Shown piece by piece: positions 9,224-16,482 of a stretch of DNA of 64,000 bases. The number at the start of each line of letters is the position of its first letter. Within the stretch, counting starts at the first letter, position 1. This DNA is from Acetivibrio cellulolyticus CD2 (GTDB lineage Bacteria > Bacillota > Clostridia > Acetivibrionales > Acetivibrionaceae), in contig NZ_JH556653.1 in NCBI RefSeq assembly GCF_000179595.2, positions 966,959-1,030,958 of the forward strand, read 5' to 3'. The notes under the pieces were generated by a model. That model did no database searches, was not told the DNA's origin, and was given only the letters and a program-made list of their open reading frames with translations. The translations under genes and the position numbers were made by a program.

Positions 9224-11311
9224 TTATTCGAATTCAGTTTCTTCCAATCTGTGCTTGGATTCTTCAATTACTTTCTGACTTACATTAGGCGGCGCTTCTT
9301 CATAGCGTTCAAACCATAATTTGAATCTGCCCCTTCCTTGAGTCATAGAAGTCAAATCTGTGGCATACTTAAACATTTCTGCCTGCGGAACTTCTGCTAA
9401 GACCTGTTGGATGCCTCCATCCTGCGGGTTCATCCCCATAACTCTTCCTCTTCTCTTATTGAGGTCTCCTATAATTTCACCCATGTAACTATCAGGTACA
9501 TAAACTTCAACATGTGCTATAGGTTCGAGCAACACAGGTGATGCTTGTTCTAAACCCTTCTTATAAGCTAAATGGGCAGCAATCTTAAATGCCATTTCAG
9601 AGGAGTCAACAGCATGATAAGATCCATCAACAAGGGTTGCTTTGAGGTTAACAACCGGATAACCTGCCAGAACTCCTTTTTTAATACTTTCCTGAAGACC
9701 TTTCTCTACAGCCGGGAAATACTGTCGCGGCACCGAACCTCCAAATATCTTTTCTTCAAAAGTCAAACCCTCATTTTGGCCAGGTTCAAATTCAATCCAC
9801 ACATGTCCATATTGGCCATGTCCACCCGATTGCTTTTTATGCTTTCCTTCAACTTTAACCTTCTTTTTAATTGTCTCTCTATATGGAACTATGGGGTCTG
9901 TAAGATTAACCGATACACCAAACTTTGCTTTAAGTTTGCTTACAACTACATCCAAGTGTATTTCGCCTATTCCTGAAATAATAGTTTGATGCGTTTCTGT
10001 ATTTAATAAAACCTTAAAGGTAGGATCTTCATCTTGAAGCCTATGGAAACCGGTACCGATTTTCTCCTCGTCTCCCTTGGTCTTCGGTTCAACAGCCATT
10101 GATATAACAGGCTCTGGAAACTCAATTTTATCCAATACTACTGCATTTGACTGACTGCACAATGTATCATTTGTATTAACACTTTGAAGCTTTGCAACTG
10201 CTCCTATATCACCAGCTACAAGCATAGTTACCGGAATTTGTTTTTTCCCTCTTAACACGAACAATTGTGATATCTTCTCAGCTTTATCAGTAGCTGCGTC
10301 ATATACTGTAGAATCAGATTTCAACACTCCGGAAAATACCCTCATCATTGAAATCTTACCAACAAACGGGTCTGCTATAGTCTTAAATACCAGAGCAGAA
10401 AGCGGCGAACTCTGATCTGCTTTCAACTCAACAATCGCATCACTTCCCTGTTTAGTAGCTTTAACCACTCCAGACTCAATCGGCGAAGGCATCAGGTGTA
10501 TTATTGAATCCATAAGAATCTTTATGCCTTGATTTGTTAATGCTGATCCACAGAAAACCGGCACCAAAGATTCATCCTTTATTCCCTCATGCAGCCCTTT
10601 GGCAAACTCTTCTTCCGTAAATTCAATTCCGTCAAAAAATTTGCTCATCAGCTCTTCACTTGTCTCTGCGACAGCCTCTTTTAGTGAGTTCCTTATTTCT
10701 TCAACTTTATCCTTCAAATTAGCCGGAATATCTATATCTACCAATTTATCCTTATCAAATTTCATTGCTGTCATCGTAACAAGATTTATAAAGCCTATAA
10801 ATTTTCCACCTTCTGTTATCGGTATTTCAAAAGCTACAACATTTTTTCCAAACGTGCTGATCAACTGATCCAACACTTTATAGAAGTCTTCATTTTCATC
10901 ATCCATACCATTTACAAAAAACATTCTGGGGATGTTTCTTTCATTTGCATATGCCCATGCTTTTTCGGTTCCGACTGCCACACCACTTTTGGCTGGCACC
11001 ACAATAATTGCACTGTCAGCAACTCTAATACCTTGCTTAACTTCTCCTACAAAATCGAAATACCCGGGAGTGTCAATTACATTGATCTTGTGATCTTTCC
11101 ATTCACAAGTACAGACAGATGTGCTAATAGAATTCTTTCGCTTTATTTCTTCAGGGTCAAAGTCCGATGTAGTTGTTCCATCTTCAACCCGTCCAAACCT
11201 TTCCAAAACGCCTGAATTAAACAGCATCGCTTCAGTAAGGGTTGTCTTACCCGCCCCTCCATGCGAGATCAGGCAGACATTTCTGATTTTGTCAGAAGTA
11301 AAGTCTTTCAT
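9224..11311 (-). CDS. EF-G-like GTPase (FusA2-type paralogue)
   Basis: A 695-residue translational GTPase with the domain order of EF-G: GTPase domain with G1 GGAGKTTL and G3 DTPGYFDF, then domain II, domain III (GEIHLDVVVSKLKAKFGVS), domain IV ([31 protein letters not shown]) and domain V (EPIAHVEVYVPDSYMGEIIG). Sequence style (GRVEDGTTTSDFDPEE, SISTSVCTCEW) puts it in the EF-G-like paralogue group common in Clostridia and Thermus rather than the main translocation factor. The G4 motif reads NGMD where NKxD is usual, which could change guanine recognition. The start at 11311 is set by GGGGGAATTGGT; an in-frame start at 11353 lacks a site. A promoter lies at 11353-11381 and the gene has its own terminator. 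Its exact ribosomal role is not settled for this group. Confidence 0.88.
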   Translation of the reverse strand: MKDFTSDKIRNVCLISHGGAGKTTLTEAMLFNSGVLERFGRVEDGTTTSDFDPEEIKRKNSISTSVCTCEWKDHKINVIDTPGYFDFVGEVKQGIRVADSAIIVVPAKSGVAVGTEKAWAYANERNIPRMFFVNGMDDENEDFYKVLDQLISTFGKNVVAFEIPITEGGKFIGFINLVTMTAMKFDKDKLVDIDIPANLKDKVEEIRNSLKEAVAETSEELMSKFFDGIEFTEEEFAKGLHEGIKDESLVPVFCGSALTNQGIKILMDSIIHLMPSPIESGVVKATKQGSDAIVELKADQSSPLSALVFKTIADPFVGKISMMRVFSGVLKSDSTVYDAATDKAEKISQLFVLRGKKQIPVTMLVAGDIGAVAKLQSVNTNDTLCSQSNAVVLDKIEFPEPVISMAVEPKTKGDEEKIGTGFHRLQDEDPTFKVLLNTETHQTIISGIGEIHLDVVVSKLKAKFGVSVNLTDPIVPYRETIKKKVKVEGKHKKQSGGHGQYGHVWIEFEPGQNEGLTFEEKIFGGSVPRQYFPAVEKGLQESIKKGVLAGYPVVNLKATLVDGSYHAVDSSEMAFKIAAHLAYKKGLEQASPVLLEPIAHVEVYVPDSYMGEIIGDLNKRRGRVMGMNPQDGGIQQVLAEVPQAEMFKYATDLTSMTQGRGRFKLWFERYEEAPPNVSQKVIEESKHRLEETEFE

Positions 11312-11352
11312 ACCAATTCCCCCTTTAATATTTAATATATTATTTAAAACCA

Positions 11353-11381
11353 ACTATAAGGTTACGAAGGATTATGTACAA
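11353..11381 (-). promoter_or_regulatory. Promoter of the EF-G-like gene
   Basis: On the minus strand, TTGTAC (11376-11381) and TATAGT (11353-11358) are separated by 17 bases, placing a transcript start about 35 bases before the chosen start codon. Confidence 0.55.
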
Positions 11382-11562
11382 CTTTAAGACTTTAAACAAA
11401 CTAAACAACCGGTATAATATTATATTAACAATATAATTCTATTAATCTTCCAATTTTCCTTTTCTCATAAAAAGTTTTTTGCTTTGCTTTCATTATAATA
11501 TATATACTAATATGTGTAAATAATGAGTAACATTTCTAGCCCCCTTATATCTCTTATTCTTA

Positions 11563-11591
11563 TTGACAATTCTATATTATCATTGTAAATT
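11563..11591 (+). promoter_or_regulatory. Promoter of the aroF-tyrA-aroA operon
   Basis: TTGACA (11563-11568) and TAAATT (11586-11591) with a 17-base spacer. The -35 is a perfect match and the -10 matches at four of six positions. Confidence 0.55.
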
Positions 11592-11780
11592 AAAAGAAAG
11601 TAACAAATGGTCTGAAAAATGCACAGAAATATTTATTTCCCTGTTCTTCGAAAATTTTCTTTATCTAATGGGTTAAAATATACACTACATATAGCTTCTT
11701 TATTACTTATCTCAAGTAGTATTGAAGATTGGAAATATATTATTAAAAAAGAATTTGCAGGTAGAAAGGAAGGTACATTT

Positions 11781-12806
11781 ATGATTATTGTAATGAAACC
11801 TAGTTCTAAGGATAATGATATACAGGAAATCTCAAAAATTCTTAGTTCTCTTGGTCTTGGGGTACATATTTCAAAAGGCTCCGAAAGAACTATTATAGGT
11901 ATAATAGGTGATAAAAGGAAGTTGAATGATGTTCCTTTAGAGTTAATGTCTGGTGTTGAAAAACTTGTTCCTATAGTGGAATCATATAAATTGGCTGGCA
12001 AAACTTTTAAGCCTGAATCAAGTATTGTTGAAGTCAATGGTGTTAAAATCGGCGGCAAGGAATTGGTCATAATGGCAGGACCTTGTGCAGTTGAAAGTCA
12101 TGATCAGATTATATCTGCTGCTGTTGCTGTAAAAAAGTCAGGTGCTCAATTCTTGCGGGGCGGCGCATTCAAACCCAGAACTTCTCCATATGCCTTCCAA
12201 GGGCTTGAAGAAGAAGGCCTCAAACTATTGAAGGAAGCAAAGGATGCAACCGGCCTCAACATAATAACTGAAGTTACCAGTGAAAAAGCTGTTGAGATTG
12301 CAGATAAATATGTTGACATGTTCCAGATAGGTGCTAGAAACGTTCAGAATTTCCAACTGCTAAGAGAGATTGGAAAATCAAAAAAACCTGTTTTGTTTAA
12401 GCGCGGTTCAGCTACTACTATTGACGAATGGTTGAACGCTGCTGAATATATTATGAATGAAGGTAATTATAATGTAGTTCTTTGCGAAAGAGGTATTAGA
12501 ACCTTTGAAACTGCAACAAGGAACACATTAGATATAAGTGCGGTTCCTGTAGTAAAAAACATGAGCCATTTGCCTATAATTGTAGATCCAAGCCATGCAG
12601 CCGGCAAAACTCAATATATACTTCCTCTTTCAAAAGCAGCTATAGCTGCAGGAGCTGATGGTTTGATAATTGAAGTTCATCCAAACCCTAAATGTGCATT
12701 ATCAGATGCAGCACAACAGTTAACACCTGAAGATTTTGACGATTTGTGTAAAGATATTGCTAAAATTGCCGAAATATTAGGAAGAGAGTTTAAACATGGC
12801 GGTTAA
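11781..12806 (+). CDS. aroF: 3-deoxy-7-phosphoheptulonate (DAHP) synthase, type I-beta
   Basis: It condenses phosphoenolpyruvate with erythrose 4-phosphate, the first step of aromatic amino acid synthesis. The 341 residues comprise an N-terminal ferredoxin-like regulatory domain (about 1-70, MIIVMKPSSKDNDIQEISK) and a TIM-barrel. Barrel landmarks are MAGPCAVES (metal-binding Cys), RGGAFKPRTSPYAFQG, GARNVQNF, LFKRGSATTIDEWLNAAEYI, VLCERGIRTFE and IVDPSHAAG with EVHPNP. This is the Thermotoga/Bacillus-type enzyme, in which the extra domain mediates feedback inhibition by aromatic products. The start at 11781 follows GAAAGGAAGG; the longer in-phase frame from 11619 has no such site. The stop overlaps the next gene by 11 bases. 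Gene-symbol usage varies between species (aroF, aroA or aroG). Confidence 0.93.
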   Translation: MIIVMKPSSKDNDIQEISKILSSLGLGVHISKGSERTIIGIIGDKRKLNDVPLELMSGVEKLVPIVESYKLAGKTFKPESSIVEVNGVKIGGKELVIMAGPCAVESHDQIISAAVAVKKSGAQFLRGGAFKPRTSPYAFQGLEEEGLKLLKEAKDATGLNIITEVTSEKAVEIADKYVDMFQIGARNVQNFQLLREIGKSKKPVLFKRGSATTIDEWLNAAEYIMNEGNYNVVLCERGIRTFETATRNTLDISAVPVVKNMSHLPIIVDPSHAAGKTQYILPLSKAAIAAGADGLIIEVHPNPKCALSDAAQQLTPEDFDDLCKDIAKIAEILGREFKHGG

Positions 12807-13893
12807 AAAGGTTACAGTTATTGGACTTGGGCTTATAGGTGGCTCACTGGCAAAAGCACTAAAGGAACGTTTGGATATTACTGACATCACAGCTGTCGAT
12901 ATAAGTAATCAAAGCTTAGATCAGGCATTGAAAGAAGGGTATGTATCACATGGGTACACAGAGCTAAATGATGATGTATATAATTCAGACCTAATTTTCG
13001 TTTGTACCCCGGTAAAAAATGCTATTGAATATATAAAGAAACTTGCCAAAAAAGTTGGACCTGATTGCCTAATAACTGATGTTGCAAGTACTAAGTCGGA
13101 GATTGTAAATTTTGTGAATTCAATGGATAATCCTCCCCGCTTTATAGGTGGACATCCAATGGCAGGTACTGAAAAATCTGGTTTTATGTCAAGTTTGTCA
13201 CATTTGTTTGAGAATGCATATTATATTCTAACACCGGCTAAGAGTACGCAGAACACTGATATTGAAACTATGCGCGATATAATAAACCACATAGGAGGAC
13301 TTCCCGTAGTAATAGATGCAGAAGATCATGATTTTGTAACAGCCACAATAAGTCATGTTCCCCATATTATTGCATCAGCATTAGTAAACCTGGTTGGAAA
13401 ATCAGACTATCCTGATGGTAAGATGCAAACCTTAGCTGCAGGTGGATTTAAAGATATAACGCGAATTGCATCCTCAAGTCCTGAAATGTGGGAAAATGTA
13501 GTATTGAGCAACAAGCAAAAAATTAAAGGAGTTTTAGATACCTTTGTTGAAACATTATATGAATTTAAACAGCGTATGGATGATAATGACTCCAAAGGTA
13601 TAAACAACTATTTTAGCACAGCCAAAGAACTACGCGACTCTATACCGGATAATAGAAAAGGACTGCTTATTTCTCTATACGAAGTCATAGTTGACGTTGT
13701 AGACAAACCTGGCATAATTGGTGAGATTGCAACAATACTTGGTAATAACGGAATTAATATAAAAAATATAAATGTTTCAAATAGCAGAGAGTTTGAACAG
13801 GGATGCCTAAGAATTACCCTGCCGGATTCTGAAAGTGTAAAAAGTGCTGTTGGGTTACTGTCAAACCAAGGATATAAAGTCTATAAAATTTAG
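12796..13893 (+). CDS. tyrA: Prephenate dehydrogenase with C-terminal ACT domain
   Basis: It oxidatively decarboxylates prephenate to 4-hydroxyphenylpyruvate, the committed step to tyrosine. The 365 residues start with a Rossmann motif GLGLIGGSLAKAL (about residues 10-22). They keep the family's active-site stretches: DVASTKSEI, GGHPMAGTEKSGF, ATISHVPHIIASAL (substrate-contacting His) and GGFKDITRIASSSP (Arg). An ACT domain fills about residues 295-365 (DVVDKPGIIGEIATILGNNGINIKN) and usually confers feedback control by tyrosine. The ATG at 12796 overlaps the DAHP synthase stop, so the two are translationally coupled. Confidence 0.93.
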   Translation: MAVKKVTVIGLGLIGGSLAKALKERLDITDITAVDISNQSLDQALKEGYVSHGYTELNDDVYNSDLIFVCTPVKNAIEYIKKLAKKVGPDCLITDVASTKSEIVNFVNSMDNPPRFIGGHPMAGTEKSGFMSSLSHLFENAYYILTPAKSTQNTDIETMRDIINHIGGLPVVIDAEDHDFVTATISHVPHIIASALVNLVGKSDYPDGKMQTLAAGGFKDITRIASSSPEMWENVVLSNKQKIKGVLDTFVETLYEFKQRMDDNDSKGINNYFSTAKELRDSIPDNRKGLLISLYEVIVDVVDKPGIIGEIATILGNNGINIKNINVSNSREFEQGCLRITLPDSESVKSAVGLLSNQGYKVYKI

Positions 13894-14136
13894 GAATATT
13901 ATTATATTTACCTATGGATCTTGCATAGTAATATTATTAACTTGCTATTCAAACAGTCTTAATAACTTTAGCATAAAGGTTTGTAATGGTAAAAAGTGCA
14001 AGTAATTGCTTAAGATCCAAAGATATAATTAACAATATAGCTGCAATTGCACCTAATGCTTTGTAACACGCCATTATAATGTTTTTAATGTGTGGATAGG
14101 TACAACTCACTTACTAAAGGAATGGGGGAATACAGT
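13894..14136 (+). other. Intergenic leader between tyrA and aroA with nested inverted repeats
   Basis: GGATCTT (13916-13922) can pair with AAGATCC (14012-14018), and inside it ACTTGC (13940-13945) with GCAAGT (13998-14003). The nested stems could form a cruciform or a structured leader ahead of aroA. No terminator T-run follows, and no known riboswitch consensus was recognised. Confidence 0.3.
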
Positions 14137-15411
14137 GTGTTAATTGAACAAAGGGATTCTTTGAGAGGCGAAATAACGGTACCTGGCGATAAATCAATTT
14201 CTCACAGAGCAATACTTTTAGGTTCTCTCGCTAAGGGAACAACTGAAATTGATGGATTCCTTATGGGAGAAGATTGTCTAAGTACCATAGATTGTTTTAG
14301 AAAGATGCATGTTAGCATAGAAATTCTCGCTAATAGCAAGATAAAGATACAGGGCAACGGCCTTTATGGCTTAAAGCCTCCATCTTCCGCATTGAATGCA
14401 GGAAGGTCAGGAACCGCCCTGAGACTTTTGCTTGGAGTTTTAGCAAGCCAGCCTTTTAATTCAGTATTGACAAGAGATGAATCATCTGTCAGAAAACCAA
14501 TTGGAAAAGTTGTTAAACCACTTAGGGATATGGGAGCAATTATTAACGGAAGAGACGACGGCAATCTATGTCCTCTAACCATATTTCCCTCCAAGTTAAA
14601 AGGTCAAACTCATAATCTTTCCTTAAGAGACACTCATATTAAATCACCACTTCTTTTAGCCGGCCTTTATGCTCAAGGGGATACCAAAGTAGTTGAAGCT
14701 GTAAAATCAAGAGACCACACAGAACTTATGTTAAATTACTTTGGCGCAGATATATCTGTAAACGGCTTGGAAGTAACAGCACATAGTGTTGAAAATCTGT
14801 ATGCCCAGAACATTGAAGTTCCGGGAGATATTTCAATAGCAAGTTACTTTATTACCGCAGGACTGATAGTACCAAACTCCGATATAGTTATAAAGAATGT
14901 AGGCGTTAATCCGACAAGGACTGGTATTATTGATGTATACAGGTCAATGGGCGCCAAAATCGAAATACTAAATGAGCGTACTGTAAGTAACGAAAAGGTT
15001 GCAGACATAAGAGTTGTATCCTCTCCATTAAAAGCTGTAACAATCGAAGGTGACCTAATTCCAAGACTTATAGATGAAATCCCGGTTATAGCGGTTGCAG
15101 CTATTATGGCAAGCGGTAAAACTATTATTAACAACTTAAAAGGCTTTAAAATAAAAGATTCAGGCAAGCTCAAGATGCTGTCGACAGAACTTTCAAAACT
15201 TGGTGCTTCAGTTCAGGAAACAGAAGACGGAATGATAATTGAAGGCGGCAGAAAACTGACCGGCACAATAGTTGAAGGATACAATTATCCGGCTATTACC
15301 ATGGCTTTATGTGTCGCAGGTCTTGTAGCCGATGGAGAAACCATGATAAGGAAAACACAAGTCTTAGACATTGCATATCCAGAATTTATTTCCGTACTAA
15401 ACAGACTTTAA
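14137..15411 (+). CDS. aroA: EPSP synthase homologue with altered active-site motifs
   Basis: By overall sequence this is 3-phosphoshikimate 1-carboxyvinyltransferase. The 424 residues contain ITVPGDKSISHRAILLGSL, LNAGRSGTALRLLLGVLA, DESSVRKPIG, SRDHTELMLNYFGA, VPGDISIASYF and LIDEIPVIAVAA. Several positions normally fixed are changed, however. The SAQ/SSQ that binds shikimate phosphate reads DTH (RDTHIKSPLLL). The KESDR loop reads KDSGK. The DHR motif that contacts phosphoenolpyruvate reads YPA (YNYPAITMAL). I chose the GTG at 14137 because GGGGG lies 8 bases upstream; an ATG at 14122 overlaps that site. The position after aroF and tyrA fits a shikimate-pathway role, but activity is uncertain. 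Confidence 0.82.
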   Translation: MLIEQRDSLRGEITVPGDKSISHRAILLGSLAKGTTEIDGFLMGEDCLSTIDCFRKMHVSIEILANSKIKIQGNGLYGLKPPSSALNAGRSGTALRLLLGVLASQPFNSVLTRDESSVRKPIGKVVKPLRDMGAIINGRDDGNLCPLTIFPSKLKGQTHNLSLRDTHIKSPLLLAGLYAQGDTKVVEAVKSRDHTELMLNYFGADISVNGLEVTAHSVENLYAQNIEVPGDISIASYFITAGLIVPNSDIVIKNVGVNPTRTGIIDVYRSMGAKIEILNERTVSNEKVADIRVVSSPLKAVTIEGDLIPRLIDEIPVIAVAAIMASGKTIINNLKGFKIKDSGKLKMLSTELSKLGASVQETEDGMIIEGGRKLTGTIVEGYNYPAITMALCVAGLVADGETMIRKTQVLDIAYPEFISVLNRL

Positions 15412-15427
15412 TTTATAGTTTTAAGAT

Positions 15428-15469
15428 AAAAAAGAATTAGCTTTGGTCAAAACCAAGCTAATTCTTTTT
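15428..15469. terminator. Bidirectional terminator between aroA and rex
   Basis: AAAAAGAATTAGCTTTGG pairs with CCAAGCTAATTCTTTTT around TCAAAA, with one bulged T. A/T runs on both sides allow it to serve both converging genes. Confidence 0.85.
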
Positions 15470-15518
15470 ATGTTATAATAATAATTCAGCTATTCCTTAC
15501 ATTTTTAGATACGGGTTA

Positions 15519-16163
15519 TTATGAATTTTTGAGTTTCTCACTCAATTTATAACCTAAAACCATTAAACTGTCGCTTAAGTGAACGTTCTCAATAATTACA
15601 TCATAAGGAATTTTCAAATCCATAGGTGAAAAATTCCACAAACCCTTTATACCTAGTCGCGCTACCCTATCTGCAACTAAAGGAGTTTGGTCATATGGAA
15701 CACAAAGCATTGCAATATCAACTTTATTGTTCTTTACATACTCCTCTAAAGTATTCAAATCCATAATTTCAACATTATTTATTTTTTTACCAATCAAATT
15801 TGGATTGACATCAAAAATTGCCTGAAGCTCAAAACCTCTTTTTTCGAAATTAGTATAGTTTGAAAGTGCCTGTCCCATGTTACCTGCACCGATTATTATA
15901 AACTTAAATTTATTATTAACTCCAAGGATATTCCCTATTTCATTATAAAGGTGCTCAACATTATATCCATATCCCTGCTGTCCAAATCCACCAAAGCAGT
16001 TTAAATCCTGACGTATTTGCGAAGCTGTAATGCCCATCCTTATACTTAACTCTTTGGAAGAAATTCTTGTAATCCCTAACTTTAGTAAATCGGATAAATA
16101 CCTATAATATCTAGGCAAACGCTTAATTACAGCAATAGAAATCTTTTTATCCGGACTCATCAC
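15519..16163 (-). CDS. rex: Redox-sensing transcriptional repressor Rex
   Basis: Rex senses the NADH/NAD+ ratio and represses fermentation and respiration genes; NADH releases it from DNA. The 214 residues have an N-terminal winged helix (AVIKRLPRYYRYLSDLL ... ISSKELSIRMGITASQIRQD, then FGGFGQQGYGYNVEHL) and a Rossmann NAD(H)-binding domain (IIIGAGNMGQAL), ending with the domain-swapped helix region (VHLSDSLMVLGYKLSEKL). GAGGTG lies 7 bases before a GTG at 16163 and 10 before an ATG at 16160; either may be used. A strong promoter lies upstream. The gene stands alone. Confidence 0.95.
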   Translation of the reverse strand: MMSPDKKISIAVIKRLPRYYRYLSDLLKLGITRISSKELSIRMGITASQIRQDLNCFGGFGQQGYGYNVEHLYNEIGNILGVNNKFKFIIIGAGNMGQALSNYTNFEKRGFELQAIFDVNPNLIGKKINNVEIMDLNTLEEYVKNNKVDIAMLCVPYDQTPLVADRVARLGIKGLWNFSPMDLKIPYDVIIENVHLSDSLMVLGYKLSEKLKNS

Positions 16164-16272
16164 TTTCTTTCACCTCAATCTTTTTTGGTTGGGATTAAAT
16201 TACGCGAACCCCTTCTATTATCTTGTCCACGCAGCAAAATCACCCCATTGTTTTAACTTCTGCCGCGTTTTG

Positions 16273-16302
16273 ATTATACCACCTTTGTTATTTTATTGTC
16301 AA
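16273..16302 (-). promoter_or_regulatory. Promoter of rex
   Basis: On the minus strand TTGACA (16297-16302) and TATAAT (16273-16278) are both perfect consensus hexamers with an 18-base spacer, giving a leader of about 100 bases. No canonical Rex operator (TTGTTAANNNNTTAACAA) was seen here. Confidence 0.7.
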
Positions 16303-16367
16303 TATTGCTTAGAAGTCTCATTTCTGCTACAATTGGATACGAAAATAAATATGAAAGCATTTGTAAT

Positions 16368-16395
16368 TTGCTTATATTGCCACTTTTATTATAAA
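16368..16395 (+). promoter_or_regulatory. Candidate promoter of the ABC-F gene
   Basis: TTGCTT (16368-16373) and TATAAA (16390-16395) with a 16-base spacer. It lies in the 319-base gap between rex and the ABC-F gene, about 85 bases before the latter's start. Confidence 0.4.
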
Positions 16396-16482
16396 TAAGT
16401 ATGCATGGAAAACTTTCTAAAACCGATAAGGGCTAAATGCCCACAAGAATTTTATTCACTAATAGTGTAAGGTGTGAAATAT

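Larger units (their letters stand above)
11312..11780. other. Divergent intergenic region between the EF-G-like gene and the aro operon
   Basis: It holds the promoter of the EF-G-like gene and, on the plus strand, a sigma-A promoter at 11563-11591. That leaves a roughly 180-base leader before the aro operon. I looked for a T-box signature (AGGGTGGNACCGCG) and did not see one. An open frame runs in phase through the leader from 11619 but has no ribosome binding site. Confidence 0.4.

Noticed and set aside
11619-11780. 54-codon N-terminal extension of DAHP synthase
   Set aside because: It is in frame but has no ribosome binding site and no similarity to the family, while the ATG at 11781 has GAAAGGAAGG upstream.
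11591-11780. T-box or other amino-acid riboswitch in the aro leader
   Set aside because: No T-box consensus (AGGGTGGNACCGCG) or specifier-like hairpin could be found.
16189-16398. 69-codon plus-strand ORF between rex and the ABC-F gene
   Set aside because: It overlaps the clear rex promoter on the other strand and has no ribosome binding site or recognisable sequence.
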